Assembly (NCBI RefSeq): GCF_030062155.1
Contig: NZ_CP118269.1
Span: forward strand, 2,356,001-2,420,000
Origin: Pantoea sp. Lij88
Lineage (GTDB): Bacteria; Pseudomonadota; Gammaproteobacteria; Enterobacterales; Enterobacteriaceae
Reading direction: 5' to 3'
Length of the DNA stretch: 64,000 nucleotides
Of the stretch, positions 1 through 8,342 are shown piece by piece (position 1 is the first letter of the stretch; every line of letters begins with the position of its first letter). The notes under the pieces are model-generated. The model was not told the DNA's origin. It was given only the letters and a program-made list of their open reading frames with translations, and did no database searches. The position numbers were made by a program, and so were the translations under genes.

Positions 1-1
1 A

Positions 2-505
2 AAACATGCCTCCCTGCATGATCCGCTGACCAGCGTCTGGAATCGTCGCGCCCTGTTTAATGAAGCAGAAAAAATAGTGGCGCGATGCCGCCGTCAGAAC
101 CGGCCCTTCAGCGCGGTCCTGTTCGACCTCGATCATTTCAAAAGCATTAACGATCAGTATGGTCATCATCAGGGCGACCTGGTGCTGATCCACTTTTGCG
201 ACGTGGTCAGTTCGCTACTGCCGGCTGAGGGGCGTTTTGCGCGACTGGGCGGAGAAGAGTTTGCGGCGATTATCCCGGGAGCGGCTGAGGAAGCAGAAAC
301 GTGGTGTGAGTCCATCCGGCTGGCGGTCTGCGCATCGCAGCCGAATGCGATACCCTATTCGGTCAGCATTGGCTTTGCCACGGCAACAGGCCACCGGCAG
401 GGTTTTGAGGATTTGCTGGCGCAGGCGGACGCAGCGCTCTATCACGCGAAGGCCAGCGGCCGGAACCGCACAGCGCAGCATCCGGTCACTGCAGCCCTCA
501 GTTAA
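2..505 (+). CDS. Diguanylate cyclase, GGDEF domain (5' part outside window)
   Basis: C-terminal part of a GGDEF protein that makes cyclic di-GMP from two GTP. The frame is open from the left edge, so the true start and any N-terminal sensor domain lie outside. Visible family marks are the entry motif DPLTSVWNRRALF, the FDLDHFKSIND metal-binding segment and the active-site loop RLGGEEF, an accepted GGDEF variant, so the domain should be active. The product-inhibition site (RxxD, nine residues before the GGEEF) reads PAEG here, so allosteric inhibition by c-di-GMP is probably missing. The gene converges with ychH and the two stop codons overlap by 3 bp. Confidence 0.9.
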   Translation, partial: KHASLHDPLTSVWNRRALFNEAEKIVARCRRQNRPFSAVLFDLDHFKSINDQYGHHQGDLVLIHFCDVVSSLLPAEGRFARLGGEEFAAIIPGAAEEAETWCESIRLAVCASQPNAIPYSVSIGFATATGHRQGFEDLLAQADAALYHAKASGRNRTAQHPVTAALS

Positions 506-777
506 TGGTGTGAATTGTGAGACCGGCGGCAGCGATTGTCATAGCGACGATGCCAGTAATAACGATCTTCCACTTTTTCACGACCACTCAGGCCCGCCCC
601 CACCAGCCACAGCAGCGCACCGATAAAGATGCCTAACATCGCACCCTGCGCCAGCAGTTGCGGCATGTCGAGTGAGGGGAGCTGATTAATAATAGAAAAA
701 CCGACGCCCAGCACCATTGTGACTAATCCCAGTACCATCAAGCTGTTACCCGCTAAGCGGGAATGTTGATGTTTCAT
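502..777 (-). CDS. ychH: YchH-like small inner-membrane stress protein
   Basis: 90-residue protein with two hydrophobic segments (about residues 10-32 and 42-64) and a basic Arg/His-rich tail (RYYWHRRYDNRCRRS). It matches the E. coli YchH pattern in length, membrane topology and tail, and like ychH lies next to pth, transcribed away from it. YchH is a DUF2583 family protein linked to stress and biofilm behaviour; its biochemical role is unknown. The ATG at 777 was chosen because a GGAGGTGC ribosome binding site lies just upstream and the E. coli protein starts at the same place. A longer frame exists upstream without such support. Confidence 0.9.
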   Translation of the reverse strand: MKHQHSRLAGNSLMVLGLVTMVLGVGFSIINQLPSLDMPQLLAQGAMLGIFIGALLWLVGAGLSGREKVEDRYYWHRRYDNRCRRSHNSHH

Positions 778-857
778 GCTGCACCTCCATCCATATGAGT
801 CAATAACCGCACACAATGTTAAGTGCCATAAGTTTAGGCAATGGATAGCGGCTACGT

Positions 858-873
858 TGCGTACTGGATCACA
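858..873 (-). promoter_or_regulatory. Possible CRP site upstream of ychH
   Basis: The minus strand reads TGTGATCCAGTACGCA, with one perfect TGTGA half-site and a weak second half. It lies about 80 bp upstream of the ychH start. E. coli ychH is reported to be CRP-dependent, so the position is sensible, but the match is only partial. Confidence 0.35.
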
Positions 874-1032
874 CATCAGCCATAAACAATTTACTGGCCC
901 TGATTGCAGCCTGTTGATTTAGATAGAAAATGACTAATCACCCTCCTGAACCATTTCGATGCATGTGCTTTGTCATCCTGGCTGTGGCGAAGTAAACTAA
1001 CGCCCTTTCGCGATAACAGCAGGATAATCATT

Positions 1033-1620
1033 GTGAGCAGCATTAAACTGATTGTGGGCCTTGCCAATCCGGGCGCTGAATATGCCGCCACGCGCCACAA
1101 TGCGGGTGCCTGGTATCTGGATCTACTGGCTGAGCGCCACAATCAGTCACTGAAAGAGGAAGGCAAATTCTATGGCTACACCGCCCGTCTGGCGATAGCC
1201 GGAGAGGATGTGCGCCTGCTGGTGCCGACCACCTTTATGAACCTGAGCGGTAAAGCGGTGGCGGCAATGGCGACCTTTTATCGCATTGCACCGGAAGAGA
1301 TTCTGGTGGCGCACGATGAACTCGACTTGCCACCCGGCGTAGCGAAATTCAAGCAAGGCGGCGGGCATGGCGGCCATAACGGGCTGAAAGACATCATCAG
1401 CAAACTGGGCAATAACAATAATTTCCACCGTCTGCGCATCGGTATCGGGCATCCCGGCGATCGCAACAAGGTAACGGGATTTGTACTGGGCAAGCCGCCT
1501 GCCAGTGAGCAGAAGCTGATTGATGATGCCATTGATGAAGCGGCGCGCTGCACCGAACTGTGGCTGAAAGAGGATCGCATTAAGGCGATGAACCGGCTGC
1601 ACGCCTTCAGGCCTGCTTAA
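1033..1620 (+). CDS. pth: Peptidyl-tRNA hydrolase
   Basis: 195 residues, against 194 in E. coli, and nearly identical to it by eye. Pth hydrolyses the ester bond of peptidyl-tRNAs released by stalled ribosomes and recycles tRNA in the cytosol; it is essential in E. coli. Visible active-site marks are GLANPGAEY (Asn12), TRHNAG (catalytic His22) and HDELDLPPG (Asp near 95), plus the [13 protein letters not shown] segment. The start is GTG at 1033, with AGGA upstream and the protein beginning SSIKLIVGL; the longer frame from 970 has no support. ychF follows 108 bp downstream, as in E. coli. Confidence 0.97.
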   Translation: MSSIKLIVGLANPGAEYAATRHNAGAWYLDLLAERHNQSLKEEGKFYGYTARLAIAGEDVRLLVPTTFMNLSGKAVAAMATFYRIAPEEILVAHDELDLPPGVAKFKQGGGHGGHNGLKDIISKLGNNNNFHRLRIGIGHPGDRNKVTGFVLGKPPASEQKLIDDAIDEAARCTELWLKEDRIKAMNRLHAFRPA

Positions 1621-1645
1621 ACGCCCGAATCGTCGCGATTCCGTG

Positions 1646-1651
1646 TATAAT
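1646..1651 (+). promoter_or_regulatory. Candidate -10 box for ychF
   Basis: A perfect TATAAT lies in the pth-ychF gap, 78 bp before the ychF start. No good -35 box is seen at 16-18 bp spacing, so this is a candidate only. Confidence 0.4.
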
Positions 1652-1728
1652 GCGCGAAATTTTTCTATTCGTCTCCGACAGCCCGCTTACTGGCGCGCTG
1701 TCCATCCAGTTATAAAGGGTATCAAACC

Positions 1729-2820
1729 ATGGGATTCAAATGCGGTATCGTGGGCCTGCCGAACGTCGGTAAATCCACTCTGTTTAACGCGCTGACTAAA
1801 GCGGGCATCGAAGCGGCTAACTTCCCCTTCTGCACCATTGAGCCAAACACGGGCGTGGTGCCAATGCCTGACCTGCGTCTCGACCAGCTTTCTGAGATTG
1901 TTAAGCCGCAGCGCGTGGTGCCAACTACCATGGAATTTGTCGATATCGCGGGTCTGGTAAAAGGCGCGTCAAAAGGTGAAGGCCTGGGCAACCAGTTCCT
2001 GACCAACATCCGCGAAACCGAAGCGATCGGCCACGTGGTGCGCTGCTTTGAAAATGACAACATCATCCACGTTGCGGGTAAAGTTAACCCGGCTGAAGAT
2101 ATTGATGTCATCAACACCGAACTGGCGCTGTCCGATCTTGAGACCTGTGAACGTGCCATTCAGCGTGTGCAGAAGAAAGCCAAAGGCGGCGACAAAGATG
2201 CCAAGGCTGAGCTGGCTGCGCTGGAGAAGTGCCTGCCGCATCTTTCTGAAGCGGGCATGCTGCGTTCACTGGATCTGGATGCGGACGACAAAGCGGCCAT
2301 CCGCTATCTGAGCTTCCTGACCCTGAAACCAACGATGTACATTGCGAACGTCAATGAAGATGGTTTCGAGAACAACCCATACCTGGATCAGGTTCGCGCT
2401 ATTGCTGAAGCAGAAGGTTCCGTCGTGGTACCCGTGTGCGCCGCCGTCGAGTCGGACATTGCCGAGCTGGAAGATGAAGACCGTGACGAGTTCATGGCCG
2501 AACTGGGACTGGAAGAGCCGGGTCTGAACCGCGTGATCCGCGCCGGTTACTCCCTGCTGAACCTGCAGACCTATTTCACCGCTGGCGTGAAAGAAGTGCG
2601 TGCATGGACTATCCCGGTTGGCGCAACGGCCCCACAGGCAGCCGGTAAAATCCATACCGACTTCGAGAAAGGCTTTATCCGCGCCCAGACCATCGCGTTT
2701 GAAGACTTCATCGCTTACAAAGGCGAGCAAGGCGCGAAAGAAGCCGGCAAGATGCGTTCAGAAGGTAAAGAGTACATCGTGAAAGATGGCGATGTGATGA
2801 ACTTCCTGTTCAACGTCTGA
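1729..2820 (+). CDS. ychF: Redox-regulated ATPase YchF (Obg/OLA1 family)
   Basis: 363 residues, the usual length for YchF. A P-loop NTPase of the Obg family that prefers ATP over GTP and binds ribosomes; it acts as a negative regulator of the oxidative stress response in E. coli. Motifs in order are G1 GLPNVGKST (residues 8-16), switch/G3 [10 protein letters not shown], and the altered G4 NVNE, which replaces NKxD and explains ATP preference. A helical insertion follows, then the C-terminal TGS domain ending [12 protein letters not shown]. Start ATG at 1729 after AAAGGG. The operon ends at a clear terminator 60 bp downstream. Confidence 0.97.
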   Translation: MGFKCGIVGLPNVGKSTLFNALTKAGIEAANFPFCTIEPNTGVVPMPDLRLDQLSEIVKPQRVVPTTMEFVDIAGLVKGASKGEGLGNQFLTNIRETEAIGHVVRCFENDNIIHVAGKVNPAEDIDVINTELALSDLETCERAIQRVQKKAKGGDKDAKAELAALEKCLPHLSEAGMLRSLDLDADDKAAIRYLSFLTLKPTMYIANVNEDGFENNPYLDQVRAIAEAEGSVVVPVCAAVESDIAELEDEDRDEFMAELGLEEPGLNRVIRAGYSLLNLQTYFTAGVKEVRAWTIPVGATAPQAAGKIHTDFEKGFIRAQTIAFEDFIAYKGEQGAKEAGKMRSEGKEYIVKDGDVMNFLFNV

Positions 2821-2878
2821 TTAAACTTTGCTGGCTTATGGGGTTTCAGCAATCCCATGAAGTCAGACAGACTCCCTG

Positions 2879-2906
2879 AAATCCACGCCATTGCGTGGAT
2901 TTTTTA
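2879..2906 (+). terminator. Intrinsic terminator after ychF
   Basis: Perfect 8-bp stem ATCCACGC/GCGTGGAT (2881-2888 and 2893-2900) with a four-base loop, extended by A-T pairs and followed by a T run. It is best oriented for ychF and may weakly serve the opposing amiR-like gene. Confidence 0.85.
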
Positions 2907-2997
2907 TTTCATAATGTCTGACTTAACCCCGCAACAACGATACTCCGGCCTCTTCCTGAAGCCATTTTTTGTGCAGCACCTCACTAAGTAAATTACC

Positions 2998-3606
2998 CTA
3001 CTCCGCCAGCATTGATCTCAATCGGTTGAGCCAGGACTCCGTATTGTTCAGCAACTCACAACTGAGATTTTCAATGGTCATGTGTTGCGCCATTGAGGCA
3101 CGGCGCAGCAGGCTGTAGGCGTCATCCTCCTCCAGCCGAAGCGCAGACATCACCCGCAGCTGCGCGGAAAACAGAAACTTCCGTGCGCGAAGTCGCTCCT
3201 CCTGCCGTCGGAGTTGCGCTTCAAGCTGGCTGATGTGTGCAGCATGGTAGAGCGCCAGCGTAAAAGCAGTCATCACACCATCAAAGCGCACCGGTTTACG
3301 CATATAGCTGTCGATCTTCTGTTCGGCAATCCACTGTAAACGCGACGGCGTTTCAATGGCGGTCAGCGCAATCTTTGGCAGCGCGGGCCAGGGAAGCGGG
3401 TTCGTGGGGTGAAACAGGGTGGAGTTATCGCCGTCGAACACCAACAGCTGCTGGTCAGCCAGCTGGTTCTCGTCCGGAAACGCCGCACAGAACAGGCCCT
3501 CAATCCCTATGCGGCTAAACTGCTGCGCCAGATGGTGGTTATCACGGTCGGAACAGCCGATCACACAGACTTTTAATCCGCGCATCTGCACGTTTTTTCG
3601 GCTCAT
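2998..3606 (-). CDS. AmiR/NasT-type ANTAR-domain antiterminator
   Basis: 202 residues. The N-terminal part (about 1-125) is a degenerate receiver-like domain, a coiled-coil-like stretch follows (SQLEAQLRRQEERLRARK), and the C-terminal 60 residues form an ANTAR RNA-binding domain (FLFSAQLRVMSALRLEED...LLRRASMAQHMTIENLSCELL). In Pseudomonas AmiR this architecture binds a leader RNA and prevents termination, and is held inactive by AmiC. Its ATG overlaps the stop of the AmiC-like gene (ATGA), matching the amiC-amiR order. It is the last gene of the operon. The likely RNA target is the leader of the permease gene at 8018-8144. The start could be a few codons later (Met8). Confidence 0.85.
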   Translation of the reverse strand: MSRKNVQMRGLKVCVIGCSDRDNHHLAQQFSRIGIEGLFCAAFPDENQLADQQLLVFDGDNSTLFHPTNPLPWPALPKIALTAIETPSRLQWIAEQKIDSYMRKPVRFDGVMTAFTLALYHAAHISQLEAQLRRQEERLRARKFLFSAQLRVMSALRLEEDDAYSLLRRASMAQHMTIENLSCELLNNTESWLNRLRSMLAE

Positions 3607-4760
3607 GCGGGACCTCCGCGCTGCATGAGGCTCGCGAGATCCACCCAGGCCAGCCAGGGATCGGGTTCCACCGGCGCATCAGCCTGCCAGAAACTCTCCA
3701 GCCTGCCGTTGTGGCAACGCGCCAGATGCGGGGTCAGCCAGCAGTGATTATTCCCGGCGTTAAGGCGGATCCGCCCGGCTGGCGAATCCATTTCATCCTG
3801 TAATACCGCATTGCGCACACCTTCGACGTCATCATTGCCGTGGCTCGCAATGGCTCTCGCCAGCAAATGTCCGGCCAGCCAGGCACTCTCGCTATCCACT
3901 GACGGCGAAACATGCTCACCAAAGCGTTGGTGATAGCTGCTCAGAAAACGCCGGTTGGCGATGCTGTCTATCGACTGAAACCAGCTTGCCGAAACCAGAT
4001 ATCCCTCTAACGCTTCTGCGCCGATTAACTTAACTTCCGGTTCACACAAGGTCAGGCTGAGCTTGAGCACCTCGTTTAACCACGGCTGCTGCTGGCAGGC
4101 CTGATGCCAGGCGCGATAAAAACTGTAGGCGCTTTTCCCGACCAGGGTATTCAGGAGGACTTTCGGCCGGCAGGCGATGATATCGGCGATTAACGTCTCG
4201 ACATCTTCTTCGCCCATCGGCAGTAATTTACTTTGCAGCACGCTGCCGCCCGCAGGGATAACGGCTTCACGGGTGATGCGATCCATCTCCCAGGACCAGA
4301 CATAGTTTGAACCGATGTGATAGATCTCCGCCGCCTGCTGCTGCAGGAGCCAGCTAAGCATCGGCAAAATATGCTGATTAGGGGTGGCACCCAGGTAAAT
4401 CACGCTATTGCTGCTCTCAAATCCCTCATAGCGCGCGGAGTGCCACAGCAGCGCGTTGGCCCCTTCGATCAACGGCAGAATGGTCTTACGCGCCGCGGAC
4501 GTGTAGCAGCCAATTACATGACGCACACCGTGGCGATAGAGTAAGTCGTGGCAATATTCGTAGTAGAGATCCAGCGAACCCTGCGGATCGCGGATCACGG
4601 GCGCAAGGGTAAATTGATGGGCGGGATTGGCGTTTATCTCCTCAATTGCCAGCAGAATGCCGTTGAGCATCTCACGCCCGATAACCGCATAATCGCCAGA
4701 AACAGAATAGAGAATACCGACCGGAATAACGCGTTTAGGCAGCGGCTGAGTGACAGACAT
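3603..4760 (-). CDS. AmiC-like amide sensor / periplasmic-binding-fold negative regulator
   Basis: 385 residues, the same length as Pseudomonas AmiC. Type I binding-protein fold without signal peptide, so cytoplasmic: it starts IPVGILYSVSGDYAVIGREMLNG and contains RDPQGSLDLYYEYCHDLLYRHGVRHVIGCYTSAARK, the ligand-pocket region of the AmiC/UrtA group. By analogy it binds the inducer (small amide or related compound) and releases the AmiR-like protein encoded next to it. The start ATG at 4760 has AGGAGC six bases upstream; the longer frame from 4826 overlaps the nitrilase gene and has no such site. The ligand cannot be told from sequence. Confidence 0.85.
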   Translation of the reverse strand: MSVTQPLPKRVIPVGILYSVSGDYAVIGREMLNGILLAIEEINANPAHQFTLAPVIRDPQGSLDLYYEYCHDLLYRHGVRHVIGCYTSAARKTILPLIEGANALLWHSARYEGFESSNSVIYLGATPNQHILPMLSWLLQQQAAEIYHIGSNYVWSWEMDRITREAVIPAGGSVLQSKLLPMGEEDVETLIADIIACRPKVLLNTLVGKSAYSFYRAWHQACQQQPWLNEVLKLSLTLCEPEVKLIGAEALEGYLVSASWFQSIDSIANRRFLSSYHQRFGEHVSPSVDSESAWLAGHLLARAIASHGNDDVEGVRNAVLQDEMDSPAGRIRLNAGNNHCWLTPHLARCHNGRLESFWQADAPVEPDPWLAWVDLASLMQRGGPA

Positions 4761-4806
4761 AATAGCTCCTGAATCAACGCGGCCCACCACAGGCCGCGTC
4801 TTGGGG

Positions 4807-6513
4807 TCATCGCGGTGGTTTAGCAACCAGCGCCGTGTAGTAATGCGGCTGACGCATCAGCACCAGGTCTTTACGTCTGACAACATGATCGGGATATGAC
4901 GTACCGGCTGATCCCGTGGAGATATTCAGCACCGCCAGCCCCTTCGCACCGGTCGCTTTCGCTTCCTGACGCGGAAAAGCAAACGTATCGGGGCCAAATA
5001 TCCCGCTCAGACCAAAGCTTTCGCCTTCCGCGGCTGGCCAGTTAGCAAACGCCAGCCAGACGTTGTTCTCACCCGCGCGAACGCGCGGCAGCAGCCAGTG
5101 GTAAGGATCGGCGCCGCGCGGAATCGGCCAGACGTGGGGGATCGCCGTGCCTGCGTGCGCCATGGGCGCAGGTGAATGAAGCCGCGCCGGACAGGCAATG
5201 ATGTCGCAGCCTTCCAGCGCCAGAATCCGTGCGGCTTCCGGCACCAGCAGATCCTCACCCAGCAAAATACCGACCCGCCCGCAGGGCAGATCGCACGTCA
5301 CCCATTGATTGCCTGCGCTGGCCCAGTGCCGATCCTGGTCACTGACATGAATCTGCCGATAATGGGCACTCAACCCCTCACTACTCACCAGCACCGCGCT
5401 GTTATAGCACTGCTCCCCTTCCTGTTCGGCGAACCCCACCAGCAGCGCGATATCCAGTTCCATTGCCAGCGCGATCAGCGCCTGTACAGGCGCATCATCC
5501 CGTTTAAGTGCATAGCGGCTACCGTCACCACCGGTCAGCGCGCGTTCCGGCAATACCAGCAGCTCTGCGCCGCCCGATTTCGCCTCTTCGGCCTTCTGCC
5601 GAATCTGTGCCAGATTGGCATCAACATCGTCTTGCGGACGAAACTGCGCCACCGCAATGCGTGAAGCTTTACCGTCGGGCAAGGGATTACGGCCATATAA
5701 GCCAAAAAAGTCCCCTGGATTCCAGAAGAACGTGTTGGTCATCAAACGCTGATACAGCTCAGGCCGACGTTTATTCAGTTGCGGATTCTGCTCTGGAAGG
5801 GGTAATTCAGCACTGAGTATTCGATCGCCGCTGTCGCAACTGGCCAGCAGATGTCCGTGGCTATCCACGATACAACTGCCGCCGCTGAACTGCACGCCCC
5901 GCTCCCATCCCCAGCGGTTACTTTCAATCAGCGCACAGCCATTCTCCCAGGCGCGCGTAAGCCAGTAAGGCGCTGGCGTGCGTTCAGCCAGCCAGTTGCT
6001 GATGTGGCAGATAATTTGCGCCCCACCCAGCGCGGCCAGCCGGGCGGTTTCAATAAAGTGAATATCCATACAGATCAACAGCGCGATATTGCCGATCTCC
6101 GTCTGAAATACCTGATGACCGCTATCACCATTCGCCGCCCATTTCGGTTCTGAAATATAGGGATGAGTTTTACGATGAACGCCGATTACGCCCTGCGGCC
6201 CGACCAGAATGGCGCTGTTATAGTAGAGGTCGGTGACCGTGTCCCGCTCCGGCATGCCGAAGACCAGAAAGCAGTTAAACTCCCGCGCAATGGCAGCAAA
6301 TGCCTGGCTGGTGGCACCGTCCGCCGTTTCGACATAGGGGGCGACTTCCGCGCGATCCAGCCAGCAGTAACCGGTGGTGGCCATTTCCGGCATAACGATC
6401 AAACGCGCGCCACCCCGCGCGGCCTGGGTTGCCAGTGCCAGCAGGCGAGCAACGTTCTCCTCTTTTCTGAACTGCGTGGGTTCAAACTGGATGGTTGCAA
6501 CATTGATGCGCAT
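4807..6513 (-). CDS. Tandem nitrilase-superfamily amidohydrolase with one intact and one dead domain
   Basis: 568 residues, twice the usual length, because two carbon-nitrogen hydrolase domains are fused. Domain 1 (about 1-275) has the full triad: Glu43 in MPEMATTGY, Lys115 in HRKTHPY, Cys148 in LICMDIHF. Domain 2 (about 284-560) keeps Glu323 in LPERALTGG, but Lys is Gln387 (HYRQIH) and the nucleophile Cys is Gly419 (ILLGEDLL), so it cannot work by the family mechanism. The enzyme probably hydrolyses an amide or nitrile brought in by the permease whose stop codon overlaps its start (TAATG). The substrate is not known. Domain 2 may be structural or regulatory. Confidence 0.88.
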   Translation of the reverse strand: MRINVATIQFEPTQFRKEENVARLLALATQAARGGARLIVMPEMATTGYCWLDRAEVAPYVETADGATSQAFAAIAREFNCFLVFGMPERDTVTDLYYNSAILVGPQGVIGVHRKTHPYISEPKWAANGDSGHQVFQTEIGNIALLICMDIHFIETARLAALGGAQIICHISNWLAERTPAPYWLTRAWENGCALIESNRWGWERGVQFSGGSCIVDSHGHLLASCDSGDRILSAELPLPEQNPQLNKRRPELYQRLMTNTFFWNPGDFFGLYGRNPLPDGKASRIAVAQFRPQDDVDANLAQIRQKAEEAKSGGAELLVLPERALTGGDGSRYALKRDDAPVQALIALAMELDIALLVGFAEQEGEQCYNSAVLVSSEGLSAHYRQIHVSDQDRHWASAGNQWVTCDLPCGRVGILLGEDLLVPEAARILALEGCDIIACPARLHSPAPMAHAGTAIPHVWPIPRGADPYHWLLPRVRAGENNVWLAFANWPAAEGESFGLSGIFGPDTFAFPRQEAKATGAKGLAVLNISTGSAGTSYPDHVVRRKDLVLMRQPHYYTALVAKPPR

Positions 6514-8006
6514 TATTCTGCCTCCTTGCTCAGTAACGGATTAAATACCGGTTTCGGTCCCTGGTAAGCATCGGAGGGTTTCCAGTTTGTTTGCATATCT
6601 TCAGGGAAGGTTTTGAAGTAATAGCTGCCGCGGGTGGCCACGCTGATCGCGACATGCAGCACAGGGCCAACCAGCATGGCAATAAACGAGGCGTACACCA
6701 TCGGATAGAGGCCTAGCACGCCCGCCGCGCCGATTGCAACAGCGACGCACAACGCAATGACGCCGGACGGGTTCCACATACGCAGATACGCTTTGCGGAA
6801 CTCCACGAAATCAGATGGCGCAAGGTGCAGCACTTTGCGGCAGATAAAGTAATCAGCAAGGATAATAAATACCCAGGTGTTGGTGAGAATGCCGGTAATG
6901 GACAGGAAAGTGCCGGTGTACTGCAGGATATTGCAGATATAGAACACCACGCCGAGCAGCCAGACCAGTAACATCCACCACTGACGCCCAGGCCGATAGT
7001 TAAACGCCATATCCATGGTATTCGACAGTGCAATTGAACCTGAGTAGAGATTGAGCACGTTAATGCGGATCTGGGTAATCACCGCAAATAACACGCCGGT
7101 CAGACCAATAATCAGCGGGAAGACGAAGCCCGGATCGAGCGCCAGCGACCAGACATCTTCGCCCTGAATATGCGGCATCAGGGTATAGGCCATAAAGGCG
7201 CCAAACAGCATGACCACGACAATCGGGATCAGCATCCCCAGCATGATCGTTGCGGTGCCTTTATGACTGATGCCCGGACGGGCAAAACGACCGTAGTCGG
7301 TGGCCATCAGGCCCTGAAAAACAATCTGCCCGTTGGCCATATTCATCACCAGCCACAATGCGTTACTGTCGACCTCCCCTTTTGGCTGCCAGCCGCTGAA
7401 GCTGACCGCCGGATAGTGGTGCGTTAATTGCCAGATACAAAAGCCAAACAGCACAATGAAAATGGGAACGCCCCAGGTTTGCAGAAATTGCATTGATGAC
7501 ATGCCTTTCCAGACAAACCAGATGGCGGCCAGCCCCATCAGCGCAAAGATGGCGATACCGATCGGGGAGTTGACCGGCACGCCCGCATAGTTGGCGATGG
7601 CGTGGGAAACAATGGTGCCTTCGAACAGGAAATAGAAAATGAAGTTCACCGCGTAAATCAGCGAGGTGACGGCTGAGCCCATATAGCCAAACCCCAGGCC
7701 GCGCGTCATCAGATTGAGTGAAAGTCCCTCTTTGCTCGCCATCTTCATAATGCATGAGCCAATCAGGGTGGCGAACACCACCATATAACCTATCGGCAGC
7801 AGCAACATTGGCCAGCCGACCTGGTAGCTCATGTCCGCGCCAAGGCTGAACCAGAACATAGCGGTAGAGTTGCCAAGCAACACCAGAATAATGGCCGGGA
7901 TGGGCCAGCGATAGTGCGACGGCACGCGGCCAACCGCGTAATCCTCAACGGCCTCTGCTTCGGTGATATCCTGCGGCCCCTGAAACCAAGCTTTCAACTT
8001 ATTCAT
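6513..8006 (-). CDS. NCS1-family (cytosine/purine/hydantoin type) permease
   Basis: 497 residues with about 12 membrane segments, starting after a 35-residue cytosolic N terminus (VPSHYRWPIPAIILVLLGNSTAMFW). Length, the N-terminal Trp/Pro-containing motif and the overall pattern fit the nucleobase:cation symporter-1 family, inner-membrane importers of cytosine, purines, hydantoins or related N-heterocycles. It is the first gene of the operon and sits directly behind a leader with terminator; GGAG lies 8 bases before its ATG and touches the terminator T run. Context with a nitrilase and an amide sensor suggests uptake of a nitrogen source, possibly an amide or a ring compound. The exact substrate is open. 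Confidence 0.85.
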   Translation of the reverse strand: MNKLKAWFQGPQDITEAEAVEDYAVGRVPSHYRWPIPAIILVLLGNSTAMFWFSLGADMSYQVGWPMLLLPIGYMVVFATLIGSCIMKMASKEGLSLNLMTRGLGFGYMGSAVTSLIYAVNFIFYFLFEGTIVSHAIANYAGVPVNSPIGIAIFALMGLAAIWFVWKGMSSMQFLQTWGVPIFIVLFGFCIWQLTHHYPAVSFSGWQPKGEVDSNALWLVMNMANGQIVFQGLMATDYGRFARPGISHKGTATIMLGMLIPIVVVMLFGAFMAYTLMPHIQGEDVWSLALDPGFVFPLIIGLTGVLFAVITQIRINVLNLYSGSIALSNTMDMAFNYRPGRQWWMLLVWLLGVVFYICNILQYTGTFLSITGILTNTWVFIILADYFICRKVLHLAPSDFVEFRKAYLRMWNPSGVIALCVAVAIGAAGVLGLYPMVYASFIAMLVGPVLHVAISVATRGSYYFKTFPEDMQTNWKPSDAYQGPKPVFNPLLSKEAE

Positions 8007-8017
8007 AGATTTACTCC

Positions 8018-8055
8018 AAAAAAAAGCCCTGCCGACAGCATTGCCGGTAGGGCTT
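8018..8055 (-). terminator. Leader terminator before the NCS1 permease (attenuator)
   Basis: On the minus strand AAGCCCTACCG pairs with CGGCAGGGCTT (one A-C mismatch), with up to three more inner pairs, and is followed by eight T. The T run ends directly at the GGAG of the permease gene. An intrinsic terminator between promoter and first gene is the classic target of ANTAR antiterminators, and the operon encodes one. Confidence 0.8.
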
Positions 8056-8106
8056 CTTCGCCTGAAATCGATGTTGTGGAGTGGCGGGTCGCCACAAGCC
8101 GCTTAC

Positions 8107-8122
8107 CAGGCTACGGTGCCTG
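8107..8122 (-). promoter_or_regulatory. ANTAR-type hexaloop RNA hairpin in the permease leader
   Basis: Minus strand CAGGC-ACCGTA-GCCTG: a 5-bp stem with a six-base loop that has A at position 1 and G at position 4, the hallmark of RNA sites bound by ANTAR proteins (EutV, NasR, AmiR). One base upstream lies another perfect hairpin, TCCTG-CCTGG-CAGGA (8124-8138), in the place of the expected partner hairpin, but its loop does not follow the A1/G4 rule. Confidence 0.6.
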
Positions 8123-8155
8123 TTCCTGCCAGGCAGGATGCGGTAACTTTCAGAA

Positions 8156-8172
8156 AGCAATTACTGCGCCAA
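8156..8172 (-). promoter_or_regulatory. Sigma-54 (RpoN) promoter upstream of the permease leader
   Basis: Minus strand TTGGCGCAGTAATTGCT matches the RpoN consensus TTGGCACGnnnnTTGCW at all but two positions. The invariant GG and GC are ten bases apart as required. Transcription would start near 8144-8145, giving a leader of about 138 nt that holds the hairpins and terminator. RpoN use fits nitrogen-limited control. I found no convincing NtrC site further upstream (8173-8342), and nothing else recognisable there. Confidence 0.65.
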
Positions 8173-8342
8173 CTGTTAAAACAGCGGAGTATGGCGGTGA
8201 AGAGGCCTGATGGGGAGATGAATGCGCATGATGTCAGTGCAGCGCGCACCATTGTGATACAGACGCTCTGAGCGTGATTTCACGCCACACCGGGGTCAAT
8301 AACTGGTCGAACTTCAAGCAAAATGCCTCCGCAGGCACCTGT

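Noticed and set aside
4761..4826. Longer start for the AmiC-like gene
   Set aside because: The extra 22 codons overlap the nitrilase end, and the ATG at 4760 has a strong ribosome binding site and gives the exact AmiC length.
8124..8138. Canonical first ANTAR hairpin
   Set aside because: A perfect hairpin is in the right place, but its loop is five bases (CCTGG) without the A1/G4 pattern, so only the second hairpin is called as an ANTAR site.
8173..8342. NtrC-binding sites upstream of the sigma-54 promoter
   Set aside because: Several GGTGC and GCAC half-sites occur, but none is paired with the spacing and orientation of the known NtrC dimer site.
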